Origin: an uncultured Campylobacter sp.
Lineage (GTDB): Bacteria > Campylobacterota > Campylobacteria > Campylobacterales > Campylobacteraceae
DNA: 64,000 nt
Direction: 5' to 3'
NCBI RefSeq assembly: GCF_937981295.1
Contig: NZ_CALJPC010000088.1
Coordinates: forward strand, 11,675-75,674
Part shown: positions 1 to 8,458 of the stretch, one piece after another
Layout of the letters: every line of letters starts with the position of its first letter
How positions within the stretch are numbered: the stretch's first letter is position 1
Notes under the pieces: generated by a model
Database searches by the model: none
What the model was told of the DNA's origin: nothing
Seen by the model: only the letters and a program-made list of their open reading frames with translations
Position numbers and translations under genes: made by a program

Positions 1-1211
1 AGCTGCTTGCCGAAAAGCGGCGAGTTTCGCGATTTGGATTTATTTAGCGCCTCGTCGTAAACGTAGGAAATCCGCGGATCGATGATCGCGACGTCGGCCA
101 AAAAGCCCTCTTTGACCTCGCCCTTGTCCTTTAAATTTAGAATTTTAGCCGGGTTAAACGAGCACAGCCGCACCATGTCTTCAAGGCTGATGACGCCCTG
201 CTTTACGAGCCGCAGCGTAAGCGGCACGAGGGTTTGAAGCCCCAAAATTCCAAACGGCGCGTGATCAAATTCTACGAATTTATCATCTGTGTTGTGCGGC
301 GCGTGATCGGTTACGATGGCGTCGATCAGACCGCTTTTAAGCGCCTCTCTGATCGCCTGCACGTCGCTTTGAGTGCGAAGCGGCGGCGACATTTTAAAAT
401 TCGTATCGTATCCCATCAGCTCGCGCTCGTCGAAGGTAAAATGATGCGGCGTAGCTTCGCAAGTGACGCGGATGCCCTCGCGCTTAGCCTGCTCGATGAG
501 CTTTAGCGACCACGCCGAGCTTACGTGCGCGACGTGGATGTGCCCGCCCGTCTTTTTGGCAAGTAGCAGATCGCGCGCTATCATAATCTCCTCTTTTTCG
601 CTCGCCATCCCCTTTAGACCTAGGATCGCGCTAACCTTGCCCTCGTTCATTACGCCGCCGTGGCAAAGCGAGCAATCCTCGCTGTGATTTATCACGAACG
701 AGCCGAAGTGCGCGGAGTATTCGAGCGCCTGTCGCATCACGGAGCTGTCGGTCACGGGTAGCCCGTCGTCGCTGAAAGCCACGCAGCCGGCTTCCAGCAT
801 ATCGCCCATCTCGACGATCTTTGCGCCCTTGCAATCCTGCGAGATCGCGCCTATGGGTAGCAGATCGATAAGCCCGCGCCCCTTAGCCTTAGCGATCATC
901 GCGCGAGTGATGCTGGAGTTGTCGTTCACAGGCTTAGTGTTCGCCATCGGGAGGCAGGTCGTCACGCCGCCTGCGACCGCAGTTTCGCTGCCGCTGATGA
1001 CGTCGTCTTTGTATTCGAGCCCCGGGTCTCTAAAATGCACGTGCATATCAATGAGCCCAGGCATCACGAGCTTGCCCGCAGCGTCTATGACGCGGTCTGC
1101 GGCTGGGCACTCGCGTGTGATCTTTGAAATTTTATCGCCCTCGATCAGGACGTTTGCCTCCTCGCTGCCGTTATGATTAACGATCGTGCCGTTTTTTATT
1201 AAAATTTTCAT
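1..1211 (-). CDS. pyrC: dihydroorotase, class I (3' end cut by window edge)
   Basis: Catalyses the ring closure of carbamoyl-aspartate to dihydroorotate in cytoplasmic pyrimidine synthesis. The minus frame stays open for 403 codons from ATG 1211 to the window edge, where a family member of roughly 420-430 residues would be nearly complete. Seen: the metal-binding motif DMHVHFRDPG near residue 60, SDDGLP, NHSED, HVSS, and DHAPH near residue 300, all typical of the cyclic amidohydrolase superfamily. The start overlaps the pyrB stop by four bases (ATGA), so the two are probably translationally coupled. It could instead be a non-catalytic PyrX-type homologue, but the intact metal ligands argue for an active enzyme. 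Confidence 0.93.
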   Translation of the reverse strand, partial: MKILIKNGTIVNHNGSEEANVLIEGDKISKITRECPAADRVIDAAGKLVMPGLIDMHVHFRDPGLEYKDDVISGSETAVAGGVTTCLPMANTKPVNDNSSITRAMIAKAKGRGLIDLLPIGAISQDCKGAKIVEMGDMLEAGCVAFSDDGLPVTDSSVMRQALEYSAHFGSFVINHSEDCSLCHGGVMNEGKVSAILGLKGMASEKEEIMIARDLLLAKKTGGHIHVAHVSSAWSLKLIEQAKREGIRVTCEATPHHFTFDERELMGYDTNFKMSPPLRTQSDVQAIREALKSGLIDAIVTDHAPHNTDDKFVEFDHAPFGILGLQTLVPLTLRLVKQGVISLEDMVRLCSFNPAKILNLKDKGEVKEGFLADVAIIDPRISYVYDEALNKSKSRNSPLFGKQ

Positions 1212-2137
1212 CGTGCGCTCCTGTTTAAATTTATCGTATGAAGTATCGCCATTCGCATCGCCTCGCCGTTTTCTACCTGATCTAAAACGCAGCTATAGCG
1301 CGGATCGTCGGCTACGTCGGAGTTGATCTCCACGCCGCGGTTGATCGGGCCGGGATGCATTATCATGACGCCCTCTTTCGCCGCCTGCATCCGCTTAGCT
1401 GTAAGTCCGAAAAATTTCGAGTACTCGCGCACGCTCGGGAAGCTCGGCTCGCCGTCTTGCCGCTCAAGCTGGATTCTAAGCATGATGATGACGTCGGCGC
1501 CCTCTATCGCCTCCTCCACGCTTTTGCATATCGGGCAGCCGAACGCGTCGCAGTCGCGCAGCATCATCGGAGGGCCAAAGAGCCGCACGTTTATGCCGAG
1601 CTTTTTCATCGCCCAGATGTCGCTTCTAGCCACGCGCGAGCGAAATATATCGCCGATGATCGCGACGTTTAAATTCTCGATCCTGCCTTTGTGCTCGCTG
1701 ATCGTAAAAAGATCCAATAGCGCCTGGCTCGGGTGCTCGTTCAGCCCGTCGCCCGCATTTACGATCGATGCATCGCAGTTGGCCGCTACGAATTTTGCCG
1801 CGCCCGAGCAGCTGTGGCGCAGTACGAAGATATCCGTGCGCATCGCCTGCATATTTCTGATAGTGTCGATCAGCGTCTCGCCCTTTTTCGTGCTGCTGTC
1901 CGCAGCCGTGAAATTTACGCTGTCCGCGCCCAGGCGCTTGGCTGCGATCTCAAAGCTCGTGCGGGTGCGGGTGGAGTTTTCAAAAAACGCGTTGATGACC
2001 GTCTTGCCGCGAAGCGAGTCGGATTTTTTGACGTCAGAGCGGTTGAGCGCTTTAAACTCGCGCGCTAGATCTATAAAGTCGTAGATGTCCTCGCGGCTCA
2101 GATCCTGCGCGCTAAGAAGATGCTTTAGCTTATACAT
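1208..2137 (-). CDS. pyrB: aspartate carbamoyltransferase catalytic subunit
   Basis: Condenses carbamoyl phosphate with aspartate, the committed step of pyrimidine synthesis. The 309 residues match the usual length. The carbamoyl-phosphate loop FFENSTRTRTSFE is near residue 52, HPSQALLD near 135 and MHPGPINRG near 260. A strong AGGAG ribosome binding site precedes ATG 2137. It is co-directional with pyrC and overlaps it by four bases. No regulatory pyrI gene is nearby. The 280 bp upstream hold no gene, only AT-rich words including the 16-base palindrome AAAATTTTAAAATTTT at 2369-2384. Confidence 0.97.
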   Translation of the reverse strand: MYKLKHLLSAQDLSREDIYDFIDLAREFKALNRSDVKKSDSLRGKTVINAFFENSTRTRTSFEIAAKRLGADSVNFTAADSSTKKGETLIDTIRNMQAMRTDIFVLRHSCSGAAKFVAANCDASIVNAGDGLNEHPSQALLDLFTISEHKGRIENLNVAIIGDIFRSRVARSDIWAMKKLGINVRLFGPPMMLRDCDAFGCPICKSVEEAIEGADVIIMLRIQLERQDGEPSFPSVREYSKFFGLTAKRMQAAKEGVMIMHPGPINRGVEINSDVADDPRYSCVLDQVENGEAMRMAILHTINLNRSAR

Positions 2138-2416
2138 TCCCTCTCCTTTTTTGGGCCGAATTTCAGCCGTAATTGTATAAAAAAATCTCTGATAAAATTT
2201 TAAAATTTAAGAGCGAGGCTCAAATTTAGACGCGGAATTTTGCTTGGAATTTCATTTTAGATCGCATACGAAGCGCGAGCGGAATTTTGGGGTAAAATTT
2301 AAAAATTTTAGGATTAAATTTGAGCTTTTTGAGCGAAAATTTTAAAAAATCAGCCACGCCACTTACATAAAATTTTAAAATTTTACGCGCAGTTGGCGGC
2401 TAGAAAAGCAAAGAAT

Positions 2417-2947
2417 TTAAAGCTTATTTAAATACTTTATATAATTTTTCGCGCTATTTTCTACGGCTTGCTCACTTTTATCGTAAGTAAAGCCGTATGA
2501 GACGAAATTTGGTAGCGTAACTGCGCCGACGAAATTAAACGTAGCCTTAAATGGCGCTAGCACCTCATCTACGCTAAAGCCCACAATGCCGTTTTTAGAG
2601 TAGTTTGCCTCGGTCGCGCCAAGTGAGATCGCAAGCGCGAATTTTTTGCCCTTAAGTTTGCCGCCATCCTCTCCGCCATAAGCCCAGCCGCGCGTAAAAA
2701 CATCCTCAAACCACTGCTTAAGAAGCGGCGTGCAGTTTGAAAAACGAAACGGAAACTGAAGCACGATTTTATCGTGGCTTTCGAGCAGTTTTTGCTCCTT
2801 TTCCACATCGATTTTAAAATCCGCATAAAGCGCGTAAAGATCATGAAGCTCGAACTTATCAGGATGGGCTAGCACAGCATCCCTCCAGTGGCGGTTTACG
2901 AGCGAGTTTGCGATATTTGGATGAGCTAAAATAATGAGAGTTTTCAT
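2417..2947 (-). CDS. NAD(P)H-dependent oxidoreductase, flavodoxin-like fold (MdaB/KefF type)
   Basis: A 176-residue cytoplasmic flavoprotein of the Flavodoxin_2/NQO1-like family. It opens with TLIILAHPNIANS, the usual first strand and FMN phosphate loop, followed by FPFRFSNCTPLLKQW (family pattern FPLYW..P..LK.W) and a Gly-rich GGEDGGKLKGKK stretch. Members reduce quinones or act as ancillary subunits of K+ efflux systems. No potassium channel lies beside it, so a stand-alone quinone or drug reductase is more likely. AAAGGAT precedes ATG 2947. Confidence 0.85.
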   Translation of the reverse strand: MKTLIILAHPNIANSLVNRHWRDAVLAHPDKFELHDLYALYADFKIDVEKEQKLLESHDKIVLQFPFRFSNCTPLLKQWFEDVFTRGWAYGGEDGGKLKGKKFALAISLGATEANYSKNGIVGFSVDEVLAPFKATFNFVGAVTLPNFVSYGFTYDKSEQAVENSAKNYIKYLNKL

Positions 2948-3507
2948 TTTTATCCTTTAAATTTGAAATTGCGGGGCGCATTATAGCCCTACTTCGTAAA
3001 ATTTTTCTTGTTTTATCATAAGCAGCCTTAAATTCTAAAGCTTTACCAGCCGCTGCCTGCTTATCTTTGACAGCGGCTTCAAAGGGCGTGATCTTTGAAT
3101 TCCAAACTTCATCCGTTACTCGCGCTTTATTTTATAAATGCTCGCCCTCTGGGCACTCGTTGCGTTTTACAAAGGTTTACTGCTTCTTTGCAAATATTCA
3201 TATTCCATTGCGGAAGCTCGCGCGAGTAAAATTTTAACGAAACCGCCGCGCAGGGGAAATTTTAATAAAATTTAGCATCATTTCTCTGCGAGCATTTGCC
3301 ACAACAAATAAAATTTAGATGAAATCTAGCCGCGCTTTAAACTATAAAACCTTGCCATCGGTTCCGTCGTCGGGCTGCGGGTGCTCATCGCGCTCTTATG
3401 AGTGTCCGTCACGCTTTCGTGCAGGCTCGTTACGCTCCTGCGAAGACTTGCCACTTTCCTGCGGGTGGTAGTTGCAACAAAAAATTTTGAGTAGAATTTA
3501 GCGTAAT
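2948..3507. other. 560 bp without a gene; decayed partial copies of the neighbouring lipoprotein 3' end
   Basis: No credible ORF. The segment around 3028-3053 repeats the string TTAAATTCTAAAGCTTT followed by ACCAGCCGC that forms the 3' end of the lipoprotein gene (about 3506-3538). The stretch 3386-3435 resembles that gene's 3558-3605. On the minus strand the latter would read ERDEHPQPDDGTDGKVL-stop, against ERDDNSDPEEAAGRQSFRI-stop in the intact gene. These look like remnants of duplications. The rest is RAATTY-rich spacer. Confidence 0.5.
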
Positions 3508-4338
3508 TTAAATTCTAAAGCTTTGCCTACCAGCCGCCTCTTCAGGATCTGAATTATCATCGCGCTCCTGCGAGCGCCCGCCGCGCGGCTCCTGTCTAGG
3601 CTCCACGCCAAAGCCCTCCAAGACCTTGCCTAGGCTTTCATTAGCGTCCTTGATGATACCTTGCAGGCTTTCGCCCATCTTATCAAGGTTTTTGCCCGCC
3701 TCGCGTGCCGCCGCCTCGCCCTGCTTTAGCAGATCCTCTATCCTATCGGCGTTGCGAGCGGCGAAATCGTTCAAGACTTCGGGCGCTTTTTTCTGCAAAT
3801 TTTGCAAGGCCTCGCCCAAAACTTTAGCATCGTTTGCAAACTCGTCTATCGTGGAGTTCAGATCGGAGCTTTGCTTGCTCTCAAAGCCCTGCGACACGGA
3901 GTTTTGCATAGAATTTTGCGCGGAGCTTTGAGCGGAATTTTGCTCCGAGCTATCCGCGCTTTTATTAAAATTTTGCCCTTGATTACCCGCGCTAAAATTC
4001 TGTTCCGAACGCGTGCTTTGCTCGCGATCTTGCCCGTCCGATCCGCCGTCGCAGCCGCTCAAAATACATGCCGCAGCTAGCGTCAAAGTAAAATTTCGCG
4101 CCGCGCTTATAAAGCTAAAATCGTTTATAAAATTAAAATTTCTAGCGCGACTCCCTGAGATAAAATTTAGTCCGTCGCTAGCCCGAGTAAAATTCCGCTC
4201 GCCGTATACCGAAGTAAAATTTCGCGCACTGCCTGCCGAAACGAAATTTCGCTCTCGTTCAAAGCCCCGCTCACCGCTCGCTCGGATAAAATTCTGCGCC
4301 GAATCGCCTCCGCACCCTTTCAAAATTCGTCTTTTCAA
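3508..4338 (-). CDS. repeat-bearing lipoprotein with an unusually long leader
   Basis: Unrecognised 276-residue protein. TTG 4338 follows an AAAGGAG at 7-base spacing, and no Met codon occurs downstream before the lipobox, so the long N-terminus appears to be translated. Residues 12-80 are nine-residue repeats around (R/L)NF, encoded by a 27-bp DNA period. A hydrophobic core TLTLAAACI and lipobox LSGC then follow, with Cys96 as the likely acylated residue. After the Cys comes an Asn/Gln/Ser-rich linker with QNS units. The C-terminal ~110 residues are a charged amphipathic helix (EALQNLQKKAPEVLND...) resembling a coiled coil. An 80-residue n-region before a lipobox is abnormal; the repeat array may have invaded the leader. 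Function unknown. Confidence 0.7.
   Translation of the reverse strand: MKRRILKGCGGDSAQNFIRASGERGFERERNFVSAGSARNFTSVYGERNFTRASDGLNFISGSRARNFNFINDFSFISAARNFTLTLAAACILSGCDGGSDGQDREQSTRSEQNFSAGNQGQNFNKSADSSEQNSAQSSAQNSMQNSVSQGFESKQSSDLNSTIDEFANDAKVLGEALQNLQKKAPEVLNDFAARNADRIEDLLKQGEAAAREAGKNLDKMGESLQGIIKDANESLGKVLEGFGVEPRQEPRGGRSQERDDNSDPEEAAGRQSFRI
4136..4294. repeat. 27-bp-period RAATTY array inside the lipoprotein leader
   Basis: RAATTY hexamers start at 4136, 4163, 4190, 4217 and 4244, exactly 27 bp apart, with another at 4289. The array is in frame and encodes nine-residue units ending in RNF or LNF. Further hexamers at 3911, 3935, 3968 and 3995 lie in the linker, where a weaker 12-bp unit (QNSx) is visible. 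Confidence 0.8.
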
Positions 4339-4349
4339 AATTTACTCCT

Positions 4350-5480
4350 TTAAATTTCATCTCTCGCAGGCGCGCTCGGAAGCCGCCCGAAAAACAGATC
4401 GCTTCTAAGCTTCAAAAGCAAGCAGATAGCGATATCGGCGCTTTGTTCGCGGATGTAGTTTCGATCGCCTTTTAGATGAAATTCCCCGACGATCTGTTTG
4501 CCGCCCTGCTCCTTTGCGCCGATAAAGACCGTCCCTACGGGCTTTTGCGCGCTTCCGCCGCCGGGGCCTGCGATACCGCTTACCGCAAGAGCGAAGCTCG
4601 CCCCGCTGCTTTGCAGCGCGCCCTCCAGCATCTCGCCCACGGTCTGCGCGCTGACCGCGCCGTAGCGCGCGAGCGTATCTTCGCTCACGTTGAGCCAGAG
4701 ATTTTTTATCTCGTTGGCGTAGCTTACGAGCGAACCGTCGAAAACGTCGCTCACGCCCGCGACCGCGCCGAATTTTGCGGCGATGAGCCCTGCGGTGCAA
4801 CTTTCGGCAAAGGTGATCTTAGCGCCTATTTCGCGCAGTCTATCCACCACGAAGCCCATAAAATCGCCGCCTTCGATGTAGCAGCTCTCATAATACTTGC
4901 CGACGCTTTGCAAAAACGCGTCCAGCGCTCCGAATTTCATCGCACTGGCGCGCACTAGCAGCAAAAAGGAGCTGGGTCTGCTGATCGTAAGCGAAATTTT
5001 ATAGCTGATCGCGAGGCTCTCTAGGCGCTGCTTTACGCTTTCGTATTCGCAATCGAATAGATAAAAGCTCTCGCCCGCGCTCGGCGCGTCTTGAAGGATC
5101 GGCGGCAAGCTCTGTAAGCAAAGTGCCTTGATCACGTTTACCGAGCAGCCTCTGACGTTTAGCAGGAAGCTGTTTTTCGCCACCGTGCGCGCCATCGAGG
5201 GCGCTAGGGTTTCTCCGTTTTTTAGCTCGAGCGAATCGAAAGAGAGCGTCGATAAAATTTTACCCACGACCGCGTAGGCGGAGTTTGCCGCAAAGATCGT
5301 GATAAAATCGTACGAATCGATCATCTTTTCAAGCGCGAAGGGCAAAACCTTATCGTTTTCGCTTAAGAATTTCAAATCGTCGATCCGCCCAAAAACTCGT
5401 TCGTAGCTGCGAGATATATAGCTCATCAAAGCCGCGTCGTAGCGGATCTCCTCGCCGATTACAAGGATGATATTTTTCAT
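4350..5480 (-). CDS. cinA: CinA-family protein (NMN amidohydrolase-type C-terminal domain)
   Basis: The C-terminal ~150 residues are a clear CinA domain: TFAESCTAGLIAAKF, AVSGIAGPGGG, KPVGTVFIG and GDRNYIREQ. This domain deamidates nicotinamide mononucleotide in pyridine nucleotide salvage. The N-terminal ~200 residues sit where CinA/MoaB-like sequence is expected but keep few recognisable motifs, as in Campylobacter homologues. An in-frame upstream ATG exists at 5507, but ATG 5480 (MKNIILVIGEE) has GAGGG ahead of it and fits the family start better. It is divergent from ileS, with a shared ~118 bp control region. The competence role implied by the name is not established for this group. Confidence 0.8.
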   Translation of the reverse strand: MKNIILVIGEEIRYDAALMSYISRSYERVFGRIDDLKFLSENDKVLPFALEKMIDSYDFITIFAANSAYAVVGKILSTLSFDSLELKNGETLAPSMARTVAKNSFLLNVRGCSVNVIKALCLQSLPPILQDAPSAGESFYLFDCEYESVKQRLESLAISYKISLTISRPSSFLLLVRASAMKFGALDAFLQSVGKYYESCYIEGGDFMGFVVDRLREIGAKITFAESCTAGLIAAKFGAVAGVSDVFDGSLVSYANEIKNLWLNVSEDTLARYGAVSAQTVGEMLEGALQSSGASFALAVSGIAGPGGGSAQKPVGTVFIGAKEQGGKQIVGEFHLKGDRNYIREQSADIAICLLLKLRSDLFFGRLPSAPARDEI

Positions 5481-5598
5481 AAAGACCCTCATTAAATTTT
5501 CGCACATTATAGCATAAACGCGGACTGCTCTTTCAGAGCTTTTTAATGGCGTTTTGGATAAACTTCACAAATTTTTTAAGACACGAAAAGGTACAAAT

Positions 5599-8358
5599 AT
5601 GGACTACAAAGATACTCTCTTTCTTCCTACGACGGACTTTGCGATGCGAGGCGCGCTACCGCAAAACGAACCTGCGCGGTTTAAGGCATGGTATGACGAG
5701 CGTAAAATTTACGAAAAGATGAAAGCTAGGCGCAAGGGCGCAAGCGTCAGCTTCAATATCCACGACGGCCCGCCGTATGCCAACGGACACCTCCACATCG
5801 GCCACGCGCTGAATAAAATTTTAAAAGACATCATCACCAAAACCCATTATTTTTTCGGCGAGGATATCCGCTACGTGCCGGGCTGGGACTGCCACGGTCT
5901 GCCGATCGAACAGCAAGTAGAGATCAAGCTAGGCGAGCGGAAAAAATCGCTTTCAAAAGTGCAGATCCGCGAGCTTTGCAGACAGCACGCCAAAGAGTTC
6001 ATCGACGTGCAGCGCAATGAATTTAAAGATATGGGAATTTTAGGCGACTGGGACGATCCGTATCTGACGCTAAAATTTGAGTTTGAGGCTGAAATTTACA
6101 AAGCGCTCTGCCAGATCGCGAAAAAAGGAATTTTAATCGAGCGAAGTAAGCCCGTGTTTTGGAGCTGGGCGGCAAAAAGCGCGCTCGCAGAAGCCGAGGT
6201 CGAGTACAAAGACAAAGAGGACTACTCGATCTTCGTGGCGTTTGATCTAAGCGGTGAAGCGAACGCTAAAATCGGCGCGAAAGGCGCTAAAGCGGTCGTC
6301 TGGACGACCACGCCTTGGACGCTGCCTGCAAACGGCGCAATATCTTTGAACCCGAATGAAATTTACGCGCTGACAAGCGAAAATTTGATCCTTGCAAAAC
6401 CTCTGGTCGAAAGCCTCGTAAGCCTGGGCATCACCAAGGGTGAGATTGTAAAAGAATTTAAAGCCGCCGAGCTTGAGGGCCTAAACGCGATCAATCCGCT
6501 AAACGATAGAATTTCAAAATTTATCCTCGGCGAGCACGTCCTGATGGACGGCGGCACCGGGCTCGTGCATACGGCTCCGGGACACGGCGAGGACGATTAT
6601 TTCGTAGGGCTTAAATACGGCATCGAGGTGCTGATGCCGGTAGATGAGGGCGGCTGTTTCGATCAAACTCTTAAAACTAAAAAACTCTTCCGCGCAGACG
6701 TCGTAGATGAGCTCGTGGGGATGCATATTTTCAAAGCAAACGAGAAAATTTTAGAGCTTCTAGGCCCCGCGCTTATCAAATCCGGCAAATTCGTCCACTC
6801 CTATCCACACTGCTGGCGTACGCACAAGCCGGTGATCTACCGTGCGACGAAGCAGTGGTTTATCGCGATGGACGAGCCCAAGCTCAGCGGCAAAACGCTA
6901 CGCCAAGTAGCACTTGAAGAGATCGGCAAGGTTAAATTTTACCCGCAAAGCGGCATCAACCGCCTTACCTCGATGATAGAAAACCGCCCCGATTGGTGTA
7001 TCTCGCGCCAGAGAGATTGGGGCGTACCGATAGCGTTTTTCCGTGATAAAAGTACCAAAGAGCCGATTTTTGATGAGAAAATTTTAAATAATATCTACGA
7101 AATTTTTAAGGCTAAGGGCGCGGATGCTTGGTGGCAGATGGAAATTTCGGAGCTCTTGCCGCAGGACAGCGGCTATAAGCCTGAAAATTTAGAAAAGGTG
7201 ATGGATATTTTAGACGTTTGGTTCGATAGCGGCTCGACGTGGAAAGCGGTGCTACAAAGCGGCGCCTACGATGCGGGCAAATTCCCTGCGGATATGTATC
7301 TTGAGGGCAGCGACCAACACCGCGGCTGGTTTCAAAGCTCACTGCTTCTAAGCTGCGCGATCAACGAATGCGCGCCGTACAAGAGCATCCTCACGCACGG
7401 ATTTACCGTCGATGAGAAGGGTCAGAAGATGAGTAAGTCCGTCGGAAACGTCGTCTATCCGCAAGAGGTCGCAAAGAGCCACGGCGTTGAAATTTTACGC
7501 CTGTGGGTCGCGATGAGCGACTACTCGACCGATCTAAAGATCAGCGACAATATCCTTAAGCAGGTAAGCGAGCAGTACCGCAAGATTCGAAATACTATAA
7601 GATTTCTGCTCGCAAGCACCAGCGATCTGGGCGAGATCGAGACGAGTAATTTTACGCGGCTTGATCGCTGGATCCTAACGCGCGCGGTAAACGCCTTTGC
7701 GGGCGCGGAAGCGGCGTTTAAAAACTACGATTTTTCAAAGGGCTTCAATCAGCTACTAAATTTCTTAAGCGCCGATCTGAGCGGAATTTATCTTGATATC
7801 TGCAAAGACAGGCTTTACTGCGACGCACCCGACGAACCGCGCCGCAGAAGCGCGCAAAGCGCGATCGCTCTGATTACACGAGCTCTGCTGCCTCTAATCG
7901 CGCCTACGCTAACCTACACGATCGACGAAGTAATGCAGTTTGCGCCGCGTATCATCAAAGATGGTAAGGAAGATGCTTTTGATCTGATCTACAAGCAGGT
8001 AGAATTTGACGATTTCATAGAATTCGACGAAATTTTAATCAAATCGAGGGAGAAATTTTTCGAACTCATTGACGCGCTGAAAAAGGACAAGATTATCAAG
8101 TCGACGCTTGAGCTGGTTTTGCAGACGAGCTCGAACGAAATTTTATCAAACGACATCCTAGGCGTGGCGGATTGGTTCATGGTAAGCGACGTGGACACTC
8201 TGCAAAGCGAGGAGGCTCTAGCGGAGTTTAAGATAAACGATGAAATTTTCCGCCTCGTAAAATCCTCTAAACACAAATGCCCTAGATGCTGGAAATTTAA
8301 CGCAAAAGAGCCCGATGAGCTCTGCCCGCGCTGCGCAAAGGTCATGCATGCTAAGTAA
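5599..8358 (+). CDS. ileS: isoleucyl-tRNA synthetase
   Basis: Charges tRNA-Ile. 919 residues from ATG 5599, which has AAAAGG upstream and begins MDYKDTLFLPTTDF as in orthologues; the in-frame ATG at 5554 is less likely. Class I motifs are intact: PYANGHLHIGHALN (HIGH) near residue 60 and GQKMSKSVGN (KMSKS) near 612. The CP1 editing domain with TTTPWTLPAN lies between them. A C-terminal zinc ribbon CPRCW...CPRC closes the protein, as in bacterial IleRS. First gene of a tight seven-gene plus-strand operon after it. Confidence 0.98.
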   Translation: MDYKDTLFLPTTDFAMRGALPQNEPARFKAWYDERKIYEKMKARRKGASVSFNIHDGPPYANGHLHIGHALNKILKDIITKTHYFFGEDIRYVPGWDCHGLPIEQQVEIKLGERKKSLSKVQIRELCRQHAKEFIDVQRNEFKDMGILGDWDDPYLTLKFEFEAEIYKALCQIAKKGILIERSKPVFWSWAAKSALAEAEVEYKDKEDYSIFVAFDLSGEANAKIGAKGAKAVVWTTTPWTLPANGAISLNPNEIYALTSENLILAKPLVESLVSLGITKGEIVKEFKAAELEGLNAINPLNDRISKFILGEHVLMDGGTGLVHTAPGHGEDDYFVGLKYGIEVLMPVDEGGCFDQTLKTKKLFRADVVDELVGMHIFKANEKILELLGPALIKSGKFVHSYPHCWRTHKPVIYRATKQWFIAMDEPKLSGKTLRQVALEEIGKVKFYPQSGINRLTSMIENRPDWCISRQRDWGVPIAFFRDKSTKEPIFDEKILNNIYEIFKAKGADAWWQMEISELLPQDSGYKPENLEKVMDILDVWFDSGSTWKAVLQSGAYDAGKFPADMYLEGSDQHRGWFQSSLLLSCAINECAPYKSILTHGFTVDEKGQKMSKSVGNVVYPQEVAKSHGVEILRLWVAMSDYSTDLKISDNILKQVSEQYRKIRNTIRFLLASTSDLGEIETSNFTRLDRWILTRAVNAFAGAEAAFKNYDFSKGFNQLLNFLSADLSGIYLDICKDRLYCDAPDEPRRRSAQSAIALITRALLPLIAPTLTYTIDEVMQFAPRIIKDGKEDAFDLIYKQVEFDDFIEFDEILIKSREKFFELIDALKKDKIIKSTLELVLQTSSNEILSNDILGVADWFMVSDVDTLQSEEALAEFKINDEIFRLVKSSKHKCPRCWKFNAKEPDELCPRCAKVMHAK

Positions 8359-8458
8359 TCCCATAAGTCTTGGCTTCGTATTTTTTACGATCGCGCTGAT
8401 CTGCGTAGCGACGGGCGTGGGGATCTATTTCGTGAATAAATTTAAGGATGGCAGATGA
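8348..8458 (+). CDS. 36-residue single-pass membrane protein between ileS and gatA
   Basis: A short ORF of 37 codons including stop. It overlaps the ileS 3' end by 11 bp and the gatA start by four bases (ATGA). The product begins MLSNPISLGFVFFTIAL, with one hydrophobic helix at about residues 8-29 and a short basic tail KFKDGR. The coupling at both ends and the remembered presence of a similarly tiny membrane ORF at the same place in C. jejuni (Cj1060c) argue that it is real. Function unknown. Confidence 0.75.
   Translation: MLSNPISLGFVFFTIALICVATGVGIYFVNKFKDGR

Noticed and set aside
1323..2084. 253-residue plus-strand frame
   Set aside because: Antisense shadow of pyrB, with no ribosome binding site or motif.
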